Shown: positions 44,471 to 56,447 of the stretch, one piece after another
Numbering within the stretch: the first letter of the stretch is position 1
Layout of the letters: each line of letters opens with the position of its first letter
Source of the DNA: Athripsodes cinereus
Taxonomy: Eukaryota; Arthropoda; Insecta; Trichoptera; Leptoceridae
Length of the DNA: 64,000 nt
Direction: 5' to 3'
NCBI GenBank assembly: GCA_947579605.1
Contig: OX388305.1
Coordinates: 34,485,542 to 34,549,541 of the forward strand
The notes under the pieces: model-generated
What the model was told of the DNA's origin: nothing
Database searches by the model: none
The model's input: the letters and a program-made list of their open reading frames with translations, nothing else
Translations under genes and position numbers: made by a program

Positions 44471-45080
44471 TGTTATTATAAATGTTGAAACTCTAGTCTA
44501 GTGTCTATGTCTATGGTTTTATCGCATGACATCATAAAGCGTAATAGTCATGTAATAGTTAGATTATTTTAATTTACATTATTTTATACAGTTTCTGTTC
44601 TGTGGTGGACTTCTACTTATCACATAAACACGTGTATAGTTAGTTTGTTGACAATGCTTACTTTTTGTTGTTTACAAAGTGCTATAATTTGTATCTATAG
44701 ATATTAATTTTTATTATTTACTATAACATGACTTACTATGTCGTGTAAACGATGCGATTGTTTCGTGGTGAGAAAATTATAAGAAAAACTTTTGTTATGC
44801 AATAGCTGATAATATAATTATCCAATAAAAATCCTAGTGCTACGAAGACGGGCATTATTATTTTATTATCTGTAAATATGAGGAAACAATTTTGATGTGA
44901 CTAAGAAATGCCAAAATTTTTGATGTGACTAAAAAATGCCAAAATGATAAATCATTTGATAAAAATACTACAGATGTAAACAATGGAAAAATACTAAAGA
45001 GTCTAATAAAAAAATGTTTATCTCATTATGTCGGACGATTAATATTTATCATTGTAATTTGCCATTGCTTACAGCAAGTA
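44471..45080. other. AT-rich spacer, nothing recognised
   Basis: A short direct repeat (GATGTGACTAAGAAATGCC / GATGTGACTAAAAAATGCC, 44893 and 44922) is the only feature. Confidence 0.4.
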
Positions 45081-45446
45081 CAGTGGTACCTTGACATACG
45101 AGTGCCCCAACATACGAGTTTGTTGAGATACAAGAAGTTGAGCAAACGATTTTTTGCTTTGAAATACGAACAAAATTTGAGATATGAGCTATTTAATGAC
45201 ACTTGTCAAACTCATTTCCGGAACATTCTGAAAGGGAGGAAGAAAAAAACCTCCTTGGACATGTTTTTTTAAATCGGTCTACAGGTGAAAGTGAGAAAAG
45301 CGTGGCGAAAAAGGCAAAGACCAGGTTGGAATGGATTAATGGCAGTTCAATTAATTTCAATGGGGAAATTTGCTTTGAGATACGAGTAATTTGAAATACG
45401 AGCAAGATTGCGGAACGAATTAAACTCGTATGTCGAGGTGCCACTG
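45081..45446. mobile_element. Tc1/mariner-like MITE, second copy
   Basis: Ends CAGTGGTACCTTGACATACG and its inverse, with TA at 45079-45080 and 45447-45448. 366 bp, lacking the SINE and an internal segment present in the copy at 1130-1848. Confidence 0.85.
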
Positions 45447-45963
45447 TATTGTGTATACAATGCTACATAGTTAAGTACTTGCTCGATCTATGTGAATTTT
45501 CCGTATTCACGTTATGTAATATTTTCAATTTTCTAATAATTTGTATTGATTAATTCTTCCCGAAAAATAATGGGGCTCTTTTATCCGATTTCGAGTGTCC
45601 TATGAAAAGTATGTCCTATTCATAAAACAGCGCAAATAATACACATTTTTCAATAACTTGCATGAAATGAAATCAATTTTTTTATACTATTTCATACAAT
45701 TTCTGTGTTTTCAAAGTGGCATTTAATGGTGTCAAAAATTCATAAAATAGTGATATGTGAATAATTAAACCAAATTGTTTTTAGGACAAGTCAAATTCAT
45801 GATTACAAAAAGTACGTACATTAATATCAAATACACTAAGTATATAGATGTCTGAAACATATTTATTATTCAGAGCACTTATCATCAAAATAAACAATTA
45901 ATATACTAATTTATCAACAGGTGTTAGCAGTCAACATACATTATATTAAAATTTATTCATCAT
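45447..45963. other. AT-rich spacer, nothing recognised
   Basis: No exon, RNA gene or repeat is visible on either strand. Confidence 0.4.
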
Positions 45964-45984
45964 ATCTAGCACTAAGAATAATAT

Positions 45985-46221
45985 GGTATGGACACATCTA
46001 GAGACTACCACAGGAGAATATGATCGAAAAGACAATGGACGTAGAAGTAGGACCCAGAAGACCAGGCAGACCAGTGATCACCTGGATGTCCATAATTGCC
46101 AGGGACCTGAAGGAGGCAAAGTTGTGCTCGGTGGATGCAGAGGACTGGAAAACTTGGAAGATGAGGACTAAGAGAACCGATCCCAAGTAAATGGGATAAA
46201 GGCGAGGGCGAAGAAGAGAAG
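45985..46221 (+). pseudogene. RTE-like LINE C-terminus, family D
   Basis: The plus strand reads WYGHI, a TAG, then RLPQENMIEKTMDVEVGPRR, PGRPVITWMSIIARDLKEA and AEDWKTWKMRTKRTDPK with a TAA at about 46189, then a GAAGAAGAGAAG tail. It is flanked by a 21-bp duplication (45964-45984, 46222-46242, one mismatch). The frame lacks an ATG, so a start-based ORF search misses it. Confidence 0.8.
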
Positions 46222-46242
46222 ATCTAGCACTAAGAATAACAT

Positions 46243-46490
46243 AGAGAACGGAACGCCAAATAGATATATCTTTACACACTTCCTTCGTTTCCTCCACATT
46301 CATACACTTTCTCATGCACGCAGTCAGTTTCTCTTACTCAACACACGGCCGTCCTTGAGAATTTGATCCACGTGATCAAGCCATGTGGTTCTTGGACGCC
46401 CGCGCTTCCTCGCACCCTTTCTTTCAGACAAGTATAATATCTTCTTTGTCATCCTCGTCTCATTCATTCGTTCGACATATCCAAACCACC
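46243..46490 (-). pseudogene. RTE-like LINE C-terminus, family A (copy 4)
   Basis: The minus strand has WFGYVER, LSERKGARKRGRPRTTW and NRRKLTACMRKCMNVEETKE plus WRSVL, with an interrupted end where the family D insertion lies next to its 3' terminus. Confidence 0.7.
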
Positions 46491-47201
46491 GTTCTTAATA
46501 AGAATATTCTTTATTTAAAAGCAATATTTATTTATTTCATACAGGTACTGGAAAATTCTTCTTCTTCTTTATATTTATTATATAAGTTGAACCAATATGA
46601 TTTTTTCTAAAATAAATATAAAAATAATCATCCAAAAATAAACTGATTACCTTGTCCAAGAGATTTCGTCAGATGTGAAGATATATTATTAATATAATAT
46701 TATGAACCCTGAAGACAAGAAGATTGAATTCAGATACGTTCAAAAACTTGAAAAAAATATTGACGTTTTCAATAGAAAAACATGAAAACACTGCTGAAAT
46801 ATTTAATGTGTATAATGGTATAAATATAAAACTATGCGACTGACTTTGTTAGTTATTATTATTATTATATGAACTAGATGTTTGTATATGTGTTTGTTTG
46901 TTGTTTTTGTTATTACTGTCGCGCCATCGACCGAACAAGCTATCGAACGACAACGATCCGAACGCGTCTAGTGATTTCAACACACTGTTGATGTTGACTG
47001 ACTATACCAGTACATACTAATAGTACTATTGTTGTGTTATGTTAATTCACTTTGCTTGATTATTATTATCATCATCGCTTGTTTATCTCTCGTGCGTTTG
47101 GCAATCCTCGCATTAATAATTATTTAATTCGTTTGTTTGTATGACTTTTCATATTTTTTTAATCAGGGACCAATACTATGGTAACAATGTAGGTAAAGAG
47201 G
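46491..47201. other. AT-rich; one GC-richer block
   Basis: 46916-46972 (GTCGCGCCATCGACCGAAC, AACGATCCGAACGCG) is CpG-rich and could be a non-coding exon or promoter remnant, but nothing confirms this. A TATTATTATTATTA run lies at 46854-46867. Confidence 0.3.
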
Positions 47202-47346
47202 CATGAGACAGTTTTGCGGTATTGAGTTATTCCCTCCACAGAAAGCCTATTAACATAGGCTACCCTTGATACCATTATTTGTGAGGTATGACGTAAACCT
47301 ACATTTGTGTGATGAGAATTACTCAATGCCGCAAAACTGACTCATG
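47202..47346. mobile_element. 145-bp MITE with 26-bp inverted ends
   Basis: CATGAGACAGTTTTGCGGTA at the left and its near-inverse at the right (TGCCGCAAAACTGACTCATG). No frame. Confidence 0.7.
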
Positions 47347-47479
47347 ACAAAATTAATATATGGTGCGATAAAATCACCCTCTGTACGAGTTACCACCGTT
47401 GAAATGCGAGTGTATGTTAAAAAACTGAATTATTTATCTTTCAAAATAATATATCAACGTGTTCTGCGGTAACACAATA

Positions 47480-47727
47480 TCATTCACCTCATGTGTAAAA
47501 AAAAATTACGAGATAACTGGATTGGCCACAACATCAGGCACCCAGAACTGCTCATCGCCATCGCGGTAGGTAGGACCGAAGGCACAAATGGCAGAGGCCG
47601 ACCAAGGGATGCTTATATGGACAAACTGAAGAGGGACATGAACTGTGGCTCATACGTAGAGCTGAAGAGACTGGCTGAGAATAGGGAGGAATGGAGAAGA
47701 AAGTCCAAATTCGTTGCAGAATAATCC
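47480..47727 (+). pseudogene. RTE-like LINE C-terminus, family C (copy 1)
   Basis: Residues DNWIGHNIRHPELLIAIAVG, NGRGRPRDAYMDKLKRDMN and REEWRRKSKFVAE, ending in a stop. It is 5'-truncated. Longer copy at 50302-50747, third at 58443-58698. Confidence 0.8.
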
Positions 47728-47735
47728 AATGGATT

Positions 47736-48974
47736 GTAACCCATTATATATTTCGAAGAGTCGTAGAGTCTGGATTCAGGGTTGAGATAAATAGTACACA
47801 TCTTTAAAGGAGATGTTGTCCATCAAATAAGAGCGATTTCAGAAAATGTTGTCAGTTCCTAGAGCGAAAACTTAATCTTGGGCTATGGAGTACTGTATTC
47901 TTGAGATCCAGACTAAACAACATATTGCTAAAAAAATATGGAACACTGCTCTAATACAAACATTAAAAAATGGTCGTATATCGAAGAGGGCAGAGACTGA
48001 TGTAGGGATAGGTTTTCTATGTTGGTATAGATTTGTAAATTTAATGTTCTTGTTTAAGCGTTTTAATGTATCTCTTTACTTTTGTAATATTTTTGTTATT
48101 TTGTTCTAATGTAAATGCATTGAACATAGCGGGGTAGCAACAGCAACACATTGTAAATTTTATCAAATAATGTACTATTATCGAATATGCATGAGAAATG
48201 TTTTATGAGTAAAGGAATTTGAATTTGGATTTGTAATTTCAAAGTTTGTATGGAAATATAGACTACTAAGTGAATTAATTTGCAATACATGTCAACTGTC
48301 TATTTCATTAATAATGTTACATAGCAATCTCGATCCCAACTTAGCATAGAATCTGGCCTTGTATTTCAAAAACGTCAATTTGGTGCTTTTGAAAATTGGG
48401 AATCTAGCCTCCAGAATAACAAATCATACTAATATGTATAGTTTTTATGATTTATAAGAATTTCTTGATTTGGGATCAGCAATTTGGGAAGTGTAATCCT
48501 ACTGTTTTTTTTAACTATTTAATTATTTTTATCTGACTGATTCCAGGTTTATGAGTTAATTGATTAATACAATACAAATTCGTTGTTGCACAGCGGGACA
48601 GCTGATTGGACTAAGTAGATAAATTACTAAATTAAATAAAATAAAATAAATTACAGTAAACAAGCTGCTAATAGTGCTATTATTATGATTGTACCTATTG
48701 TAAGAGTTCTATTATACCTACTTTTTCATATAAGACGCCTTCAGAAGGAATACCATCCAACAGGTTAATAAAGATATTTACAAACCTGCGTACAACACGT
48801 TCTGTTCTATTCTTGAAGCATATATACACAATAACACATGTTTACGAGTAATCAAGTGCCTACTTATTTATAACATACGATATTTTTATTATAATTATAA
48901 TTATTAATAATATTGTTCTATTTCTTCGTCTCTTCGATCCTAATAATTGTACGCGTTTCGGCTGTACGTATAAT
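47736..48974. other. AT-rich stretch, nothing recognised
   Basis: Small open frames (47885-48109) have no family resemblance. TAAATAAAATAAAATAAATT at 48634-48653 may be an old LINE tail. Confidence 0.4.
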
Positions 48975-49630
48975 AATAAACACTTTATTGTCAAATATAA
49001 ATTTTACAAAAGGCTTACATATTGCCTTGAGGCAATGTCTTCCAGTAAAACTACTACAATGTTTGATAACTATGTTTTACTATAAAGTGAGTTTAGATCA
49101 AAAGGTAAACAGAAAATGGAATATATCAATATATAATATAAAACAAGAATACCTAGGTATATAGATATAAAGAAAAGAAATAAAAATGTAAGCATTCACA
49201 ACCATAAACCTATATCTATATACATATATATGTATCTAAGTGAGAACTATCTACTATTGATGAGATGGTGGGTTGTTTATGAGGGATTTTACTTATGTTT
49301 GAATGAGCCTATAGTTGAAGAGGACCGAATATCATTGGGGAGGTTGTTCCAAACTCTGGTAGCATGTACGATAAAAGAAGATGAATAAAAATATGTACTA
49401 TGAGGTGGGAATTTTAAATGACGATTATTTTGGGACCTTAACGATAGACCATGGGAAGAAAGGGGAACAAACCGTTCGAAGAGATATTGAGGAGCTTCAT
49501 GCTTAAGGATGTTATAAAGAAAGCATAGTATATGTAAATTACGGGATTCCTTGTATGATTGCCATTTGAGTTCAGCACGGAATTGAGAGATGTGGTCATA
49601 TTTTCTTAGACCAAAGATAAAGCGTATACT
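48975..49630 (-). mobile_element. Jockey-like LINE 3' end (J2)
   Basis: Coding remnant at 49289-49630 followed on the minus strand by about 310 bp of 3' sequence that ends near 48975 (GCCTTGAGGCAATGTCTTCC on the plus strand). Confidence 0.75.
49289..49630 (-). pseudogene. LINE reverse transcriptase C-terminus (J2)
   Basis: An open stretch of about 113 codons without an initiating ATG: SIRFIFGLRKYDHISQFRAE at the start, LFERFVPLSSHGLSLRSQNN in the middle and ATRVWNNLPNDIRSSSTIGS before KHK and a TAA at 49289-49291. The VWN-x-LP motif is the standard C-terminal mark of Jockey/CR1-type LINEs. No stop interrupts it, but it is only the truncated tail. Confidence 0.8.
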
Positions 49631-50301
49631 AAAATTGGACTCAAATTAGCAATTAAATTTAGTTTAAACAAAATTTTGAATATAATAATGTTACTAATGT
49701 CTACATTATAATCGTCATGATATTAGTAAGCATTGAAATATTTTGACGACTAAATTATTTGTAAATATTTCAATCTAAACATAGGTGAGTTTATTGATTT
49801 TTGATAATAATATAATATGTTCGTAGAGCTACGATGGAATATTAATGTCAAAGATGATTGGTAATGAGATACGTACTTATTACTTCGAATTTCAAACACT
49901 TAATATTATGTATGATCTTAGGTCACAGACTACCCTACAGACCACGGCCACTAAGCCCGGAAATGAATATTCTTACTACTTAATATTATCCCTTCAATAT
50001 AATTCTTGGGAAATTGCGGTTGAAATAACCCTCTTTCTTAATGATATTTTATCAAATTCAAATTCAAATATTTTATTGAGACAAAAATAAACACATTAAA
50101 AATGATCATTTATACAGTAAAAACAATTAAACAATTCTTTATAATATCTGTTTTTTTTTACCCTTAAAATTGAGCAGCGCTCGTGCTTTGAGGGGTCATA
50201 GGGTTTTTACTAATATTTATACAAATTCGACTAAACTTAAATCAATATAGAACATCACACACATAATCAATTTATCATAATTATATAATTAAAATTATAT
50301 A
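49631..50301. other. AT-rich spacer, nothing recognised
   Basis: No exon, RNA gene or repeat is visible on either strand. Confidence 0.4.
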
Positions 50302-50747
50302 AAAAGAACCTTACTAAAGCCTTTGTATGGAGCATTCTGCTTTATGGTTGTGAGACATGGACCATCAGCAAGAGTGAAAGCGGACGGTTGGCGGCCTTTG
50401 AAATGTGGTGCTACAGACGCATGCTTAAGATCCATTGGTCGGAGCACGTCGAAAACGAAGAAGTATTAACCAGGGTAGGCGAAAAAAGGCAACTCCTTAA
50501 GAGAATCAGCCAACAACGAGCTAACTGGATTGGCCACAACATTAGGCACCCAGGACTACTCATCGCCATCGCGGAGGGTAAGACCGAGGGGACAAATGGA
50601 AGAGGCCGACCAAGAGACGCATATATGGACCAACTGAAGAGGGATTTGAACTGTGGCTCATACGTAGAGCTGAAAAGACTGTCTGAGAATAGAGACGAAT
50701 GGAGAAGAAAAACCAAACTCGTTGCAGACCAATCCAATGGATTGTAA
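50302..50747 (+). CDS. RTE-like LINE C-terminus, family C (longest copy)
   Basis: The frame is open from about 50302 (KNLTKAFVWSILLYGCETW, the conserved end of the reverse transcriptase thumb) through FEMWCYRRMLKIHWSEHV, ANWIGHNIRHPGLL and GRGRPRDAYMDQLKRDL to SNGL and a stop. 149 codons, with no stops or frameshifts. The catalytic palm is missing because of 5' truncation, so it has no enzymatic function. Confidence 0.8.
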
Positions 50748-50769
50748 CTCATTATACATATACCTACTA

Positions 50770-50900
50770 AATTATTTATTCACTGTGTCGGTGTTTAGGT
50801 AGTAGAATTCCATAGGGAATTAAATAAAACAACTGTTTTATTCTACTATTGATTTATTCACGAGAGAGAAGTATTTCGTTTTATTAATCTCCATTACCGA
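50770..50900. repeat. Dispersed repeat shared with 19.9 kb
   Basis: ATTCACTGTGTCGGTGTTTA and TAGTAGAATTCC, then CTGTTTTATTCTACTATTGA and TTCACGAGAGAGAAG. The two halves appear in a different order and orientation from those at 19930-20085. Confidence 0.5.
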
Positions 50901-51904
50901 TGTCTTTATTTTATTTAATTTACTTAATTAATGTTTATGAAAACTTAAAATAGAAGAAACCGTCATGATATACGAGTATTACACAGAAATCTTTTTTGTT
51001 TCCTTTGATATAATATCAGATGGGTATTAACCCGACAGATAAATTTTAATATAATGAGATAAGTGAATTGATTGCAGATAAAACTGTTATCATTCATTAC
51101 TAATAGCTATTTATTGTTGGCTGTAAATAGAAGGATATTAGATGTCAAGTGGTATGTACATGTTTTAATCATGATAACAAACGCTGCTGGATGCCGAGTA
51201 TGTAAAATGGTGATTTTTTTACGTGGATAAAGTATACAAAATAATATAACTAAAACATAATTTAGAATTGAAAATGGGATAGCAACGCTAGTCTCAACAC
51301 ACGTGACGACATAATGATCTCTTTCTGATTTTAAGTAGGGGGATACAAAACTCGTACTATGCCTTCTATGTTTCTGTGGTTTGAAAAAAGGTAGGTAGTC
51401 CTGAATAGGTTATGCTAAATGGAAATTGACCAAAAAAGCACTGATTTAAATTCTACGATTTTCGTAATGACTTGTATCTCGTTCCGCCATTTTCAACTTT
51501 GCACTTTGCAAATCGAGAATTTTGCAAAGTGCAAGTGTGAAGCGATCGCGTTTCACGAAAAAAAGGTCACTTTGCGGCGTCGCAACCATTTACGAAGTCT
51601 TTGTAACTGATATAAGCATTGGCATTCATTAAATAGGTATTTCGTTGCGGATTGCGGCTTGTATTAAAAATGAGGCAGAAAAAAAAATGTAAAAAAATCT
51701 GTGTTGAAATTTGTAAAAGCGATGATCCTCTTTTACAGTACATCATAATTATGATATAAAACAAAATCCCAGCTTTGAAATATTATGAAAAGATGTCTAA
51801 TTCGACGCAACAGACCGTATTAAAATATAGAGCTAACAAAATAAAAGTTTTTGAAGTAGGTATGCTTCTTTTTCACCATAATATCTAGATATTATTTTTG
51901 CGTT
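50901..51904. other. AT-rich; short perfect hairpin
   Basis: GCACTTTGCAAA and TTTGCAAAGTGC (51502-51533) form a 12-bp stem with an 8-base loop. A GC-richer block surrounds it to about 51595. No family assigned. Confidence 0.45.
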
Positions 51905-52245
51905 AAAACATTGCGAAATAGAGTGAAGAATGAGGATATCAGAAGAATGAGCGGATGTGAAAGGAGTGATGTGGACAGAATGTGTAAACAAGTTACGATG
52001 AAGATGATGAAAGGATGACCAAGAGGATGTATTTATCTGAAAGAGGGGGTATGAGGAAGCGCTTGATAATGTGGATCAAATTCTTAAGGACAGTCACGTG
52101 TTGAGTAAGAGAAATTGGCGTGTTGAGTAAGAGAAATTGCATGTATGAGAAACTGGATGAATGTAGAAGAAGCGAAAGATGTATGTAAGGATAGATCTAT
52201 TGGCGTTCCGTTCTTTCTGCCTACTCCACCTGGGACACGGCATGA
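51905..52245 (+). pseudogene. RTE-like LINE C-terminus, family A (copy 5)
   Basis: Recognisable NRVKNEDIRRMSGC and the region before KDRSIGV-like end, with internal deletions, a direct repeat (TTGAGTAAGAGAAATTG at about 52100 and 52122) and frameshifts. Dead copy. Confidence 0.7.
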
Positions 52246-52616
52246 GCAATTGTATAGTACAGATATTATTTATTACTGAAGTACTTTTTACTTTTCGGTC
52301 ATACATATGTAGATTTCAGATAGGTATAATTTTGAAATGTTTAACCAATAATGAATATTCTTTAGAAAATTCTACTGTAGACAACTGCGTGTTAGACTTA
52401 TTATTTATTCAAACTCATTCACTCGTGTTTTTTCTAGATAAGAGAAATATTAAAATAATTTCATATCTAACAAAGAATACAATATCGTATTCCAGTGTTG
52501 CTATATGCCTATTTTTTTTTATCAGAAGTACCTACATAATTACGGTACATGTCTGCTGTGCAAATTCATTATTATTGTTATTTATCTCTTTCTCTGCCTG
52601 TCCATAATAAAATAAT

Positions 52617-52786
52617 TTATTAAATTTTTATCCGTTATTAACATTGTATCCAGCCTATCTAGGTGTTTTGTTTATTTATTCACTTATTTCATTTATTAAA
52701 TTTATTAAATTTTTATCCGTTATTAACATTGTATCCAGCCTATCTAGGTGTTTTGTTTATTTATTTACTTATTTCATTTATTCATA
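52617..52786. repeat. Tandem duplication, 85 bp x 2
   Basis: The unit containing TTTTTATCCGTTATTAACAT and CCAGCCTATCTAGGTG is repeated with about one base change. Confidence 0.9.
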
Positions 52787-52847
52787 CTATCACGGTATTT
52801 CCTTCACGTGAATTTAAATTTAAAAAAAATATAACATAAATAAAAAC

Positions 52848-52950
52848 GGCAAACTCCCCTTTCATGACAACGTTTAGCTTACTATGAAAGATATATAAAA
52901 TTGTATTTGGGCTTATAACGAGCCCAAATACAATTACAACATCTTTGAAA
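52848..52950 (+). mobile_element. tRNA-derived SINE, copy 6 (5'-truncated)
   Basis: Starts within the body at CGGCAAACTCCCCTTTCATG, so the tRNA-like head is missing. Ends in CATCTTTGAAAAAA. Confidence 0.8.
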
Positions 52951-53363
52951 AAAATAATGTAAGAAGAAAAGAAAATACACATTGAAAAGGTGTGTGGAGC
53001 TTCATGCATGATTATACATATATAAGGAAATTTCACTTGGCTATTTTGAATTATTTTATACTTGAGATGCAATTACATAGATGTGCTCAAAAATTCTCCA
53101 CAATAGGCATGTTGACTTATGTAGTATAAGAAAAATAAATAAATAAAACTTTTTTTAAAAAGATAATTAATATATCTGAAACATCTTTGAAACATCTTTG
53201 AAAAAAATAATGTAAGAAGAAAAGAAAATACATATTGTAAAGGTGTGTGGAGCTTCATGCATGATTATACATATATAAAGAAATTTCACTTGGCTATTTG
53301 AATTATTTTATACTTGAGATGCAATTAGATGTGCTCAAAAATTCTCCACAATAGGCATGTTTT
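52941..53363. repeat. Tandem duplication with 253-bp period
   Basis: ATCTTTGAAAAAAATAATG starts copies at 52941 and 53194. The second copy runs to 53360, is interrupted to 53867, and resumes there (ATGTTGACTTATG). The unit includes SINE tail sequence at each end, so the duplication arose between SINE tails. Confidence 0.85.
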
Positions 53364-53867
53364 GTTTTTTGTTTTATGTTTTATTTCATATCGACAGCAC
53401 ACTACAGACAAAATATATGCATAAAAACAAACAGTGCAAACAAAAAATGGTATCAATATATCGCCCTATTTATAAGTGTACACAAATTAAAAATTTATAT
53501 TAAGTTTGAAGCCCATAAGGTTGTCAGATTTAAATAAAAGAATAGTAAAATGATAAAAAAAGCTACCACATTAGACAATAAAAAAAAACAATATAAAGAA
53601 GAATAACAGTTATCTGTTCTTACAATAGGAATAATTAGTCAGTATATTTTTATAAACAATCCAGATTAACTGTCATTAACTAAATTAACCTAACCTACTT
53701 ACCTGTCCAACACACAGAAAAAAAAATATGAATTAGTGTCAAAAACATAAGGGAGTAAAGGGAAAAAAATATTGAGATGTAGAGAGACCCAAAAAGTCAA
53801 CTATTATAATTACTATAATAATAACAAATCGCTGCACAGCACCTGTAAAATTGACATCTTAAAATGT
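53361..53867 (-). mobile_element. 507-bp insertion, probable LINE 3' end
   Basis: It splits the second copy of the 253-bp duplication with ATGT at both junctions. It begins TTTGTTTTTTGTTTTATG, which on the minus strand would be an A-rich tail. There is no coding frame to name its family. Confidence 0.6.
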
Positions 53868-53907
53868 ATGTTGACTTATGTTGTATAAGAAAAATAAATA
53901 AATAAAA

Positions 53908-54086
53908 CTTTTTTTAAAAAGATAAATATATCTGGGTTTTGTTATAAATCCTAATGCAACCTTTTAACCTTTCACAGTAAGCTAAAAGCTTGTGTCGTGC
54001 AAGGGGAGTTTGCCGGCACCTGGGGTCGAACCACCGACCCCTTGTTCACGAGGCCGAGACTCTACCTCCAGGCTACCAACGAACTC
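53908..54086 (-). mobile_element. tRNA-derived SINE, copy 7
   Basis: Complete reverse copy. Head at right: GAGTTCGTTGGTAGCCTGG on the minus strand, B box GGTTCGACCCC. Confidence 0.9.
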
Positions 54087-55264
54087 TTTTATTGGCCTAA
54101 AATCAAATCATGATCTGTGCCTAAAAGCGGGCTATTTGAAAAGCGATTTCTGCCAATCAATCCTAAAAAGTTGACCATCGAATTAAAATTTTTGATTTAC
54201 TCGGTCGTAATTTTGCGATGTTGTTAGTAGGATATTTAAAATTATATTATTATTCTTAATTCAAAGTGTTTAGAGTTTTTACGAGTTAAATCATACCTAG
54301 ATTATATGTGAGACCATCAATAAAAGAGGAAATAAAGAAATCATAAAATGGTGCTAAAAATGTGATTTGTACTGAAGAGAAATTGAATGAAAAAACTTTT
54401 GGAGCGGTATTCAATGGAAAAATTTATTTCAAAATCAAATATCGTATAAGTTGGCTTATTACATCAAGGCAGAAAATATTAAAAAATAGGTTACCAAATA
54501 AATTTCAAAGCGAAATAGTATGATAATTTTATCACGTTTTTATGCTAACGAAGTGTCAAAACGGCTGTCTTCAAATAAACGAACTAAAAATATCGAATAT
54601 AAATCCTGGAATCAAGGTTAGGTCTGTAGGGGAGATTTATATTTTGATTTATTACACGTGGGACCATGTGTTTACTAATATCATGCTGTATCAGGTGATA
54701 GATCTAAGGAGGGCGAGTTCCAGAAATGCTTCTGCAGTTTTTTCTTATACATATTTACATTATGTGTATATTTCAAACATCAACATGTACAAATAATATA
54801 ACATTTGGGACTAATAATATTTTAAATTATAATAATGTTTCCTTATCATTTTTTTTCAAATGAATCATCATCTATTACTATAATGTCGTCAGTGTAGGAA
54901 TTGTGTATCTAGAAAGACAATCTTTGGAACTGCCGAGTACTTTGAAGGGGGGAAAATATTTTTATTATGACAAACTTCTGAAAACGTTGTCCAGGCGAAA
55001 TCATCCTTTTCTCGTATAATAAATAAAAAATAAAATAAAATAATCTTTTTTGTACATCTTTAAAGTAGTACAAATGGTGGGTTTATTGCATGCAGGCAAT
55101 TTCAGACAACCAAAAAGTATCGCTTTGTTTAGGTGTTGTAAAATATTTTTCCAATAGTCTAATTGCGTCTCCAATAGTTATCTTTGTATCAATTAAAATA
55201 AGGTATTCAGAACGGGTGGCATACGTCATTGCTGAATTCAAGATATTATATGTGTTAAACAAAA
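54087..55264. other. AT-rich spacer, nothing recognised
   Basis: The 84-codon open frame at 54542-54796 has no family resemblance. Confidence 0.4.
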
Positions 55265-55272
55265 CGTTAAAC

Positions 55273-55778
55273 CAGTGATTCCCAAAGTGGTCCAGGTGGA
55301 CCCCCAGGGATCCACGAGAGACTCGACGGGGGTACACGATGGCGTGACTGAAAAATGCGGGTACACGAGTTGTAAAAAGGGGTCCACGAATCCATAGTTA
55401 AAGTATCGGATATTCGGTAAAAGCACCAGATATTGACATAAACAATAGTCGCTACAAATAACCGGTAGGTACATTGTAGAAAAAGGTACTGGGAGAAAAC
55501 ATTCTTCAAGAAAACCGTACCATTTTGAAAATTCGGCGACGGGGGATAGAAATTTAAACAATTGCCATAAACAATAGTCGGTTCAAATACCCGTTGCATT
55601 GTAGAAAAAGGTACTGTGAGAAAATATTCTGTAAGAAAACCGAGGAGTTTTTGAAATATTTCAAATTCCTATACCATCTCGAAAATTTAGCGACGCGGGG
55701 CTAGAAATATAGGCGGTCCACCGGAACCAGCAAATTTTTGAAAGTGGTCCATGAGAAAAAAAAGTTTGGGAACCTCTG
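55273..55778. mobile_element. hAT MITE, exact 8-bp duplication
   Basis: CGTTAAAC flanks it at 55265-55272 and 55779-55786. Ends are CAGTGATTCCCAAAGTGG and, inverted, CAGAGGTTCCCAAACTTT, a classic hAT terminus. The interior holds a diverged tandem duplication of about 150 bp (ATAAACAATAGTCG at 55438 and 55568). The open frames across it are artefacts. Confidence 0.9.
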
Positions 55779-55786
55779 CGTTAAAC

Positions 55787-56272
55787 GAATACCTGCCTTT
55801 AACAGGATATTCTAAAATTTATAAAAAAGTTTGAGAGACCAATTCTTTGCCAGACGGAAACTCCACAATATGTTAAATATAATAAAACGTTCTAATTTAT
55901 ACGAAAAAGCTTATTAAACGCTTTAGGTTCCCATGTGGAACTACCTACGTATGACAATGTGAAACTTTCCATAAAATTAATTTACAAACTTTGTTAATTC
56001 ATTTTTATTTAATAGATAGGAAAGTTATAATTTTTGTTTGTGTTCAAATCCTTTATGCAAATGGGTTCAGAGTTTTCAAAATATATTAACTACCTACCCG
56101 TGTTGTAAACAACAAACACTTTAATATGCCTCAACATAGATAATATATTTTTCAAATTTATGAAGTTAGTACTATGAAAATTAATAATAAATTAGAAAAG
56201 AAGTCGTATCAGTATAATAATGATCAGTAAATTTTCTTTGCATGATAAACTTCTTTGTATCTTTTCTTGAAG
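55787..56272. other. AT-rich spacer, nothing recognised
   Basis: No exon, RNA gene or repeat is visible on either strand. Confidence 0.4.
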
Positions 56273-56447
56273 AATTTTTTTAAAGATATATCTGGTTTTT
56301 ATTAAAAATCCAAATACAACTTTATATACCTTTCACAGTAAGCTAAAAGCTTGTGTCGTGAAAGGGGAGTTTGCCGGCACCTGAGATCGAACCGCGGACC
56401 CCTTGTTCACAACGCCGAGACTCTGCCTCCAGACTACAGACGAACTC
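56273..56447 (-). mobile_element. tRNA-derived SINE, copy 8
   Basis: Complete reverse copy with B box GGTTCGATCTC and substitutions in the head (GTAGTCTGGAGGCAGAG). Confidence 0.9.

Noticed and set aside
46916..46972. A promoter or first exon in a CpG-rich block
   Set aside because: No downstream exon, splice site or core promoter motif could be tied to it, so it is only mentioned as a compositional anomaly.
52617..53363. A CRISPR-like or satellite array
   Set aside because: Each unit is present only twice, the periods differ (85 and 253 bp), and there are no unique spacers between short repeats; these are simple tandem duplications in eukaryotic DNA.
55083..55599. Minus-strand frames of 84-110 codons with proline-rich ends
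   Set aside because: They lie across the hAT MITE at 55273-55778 and reflect its internal repeat; there is no protein family match.
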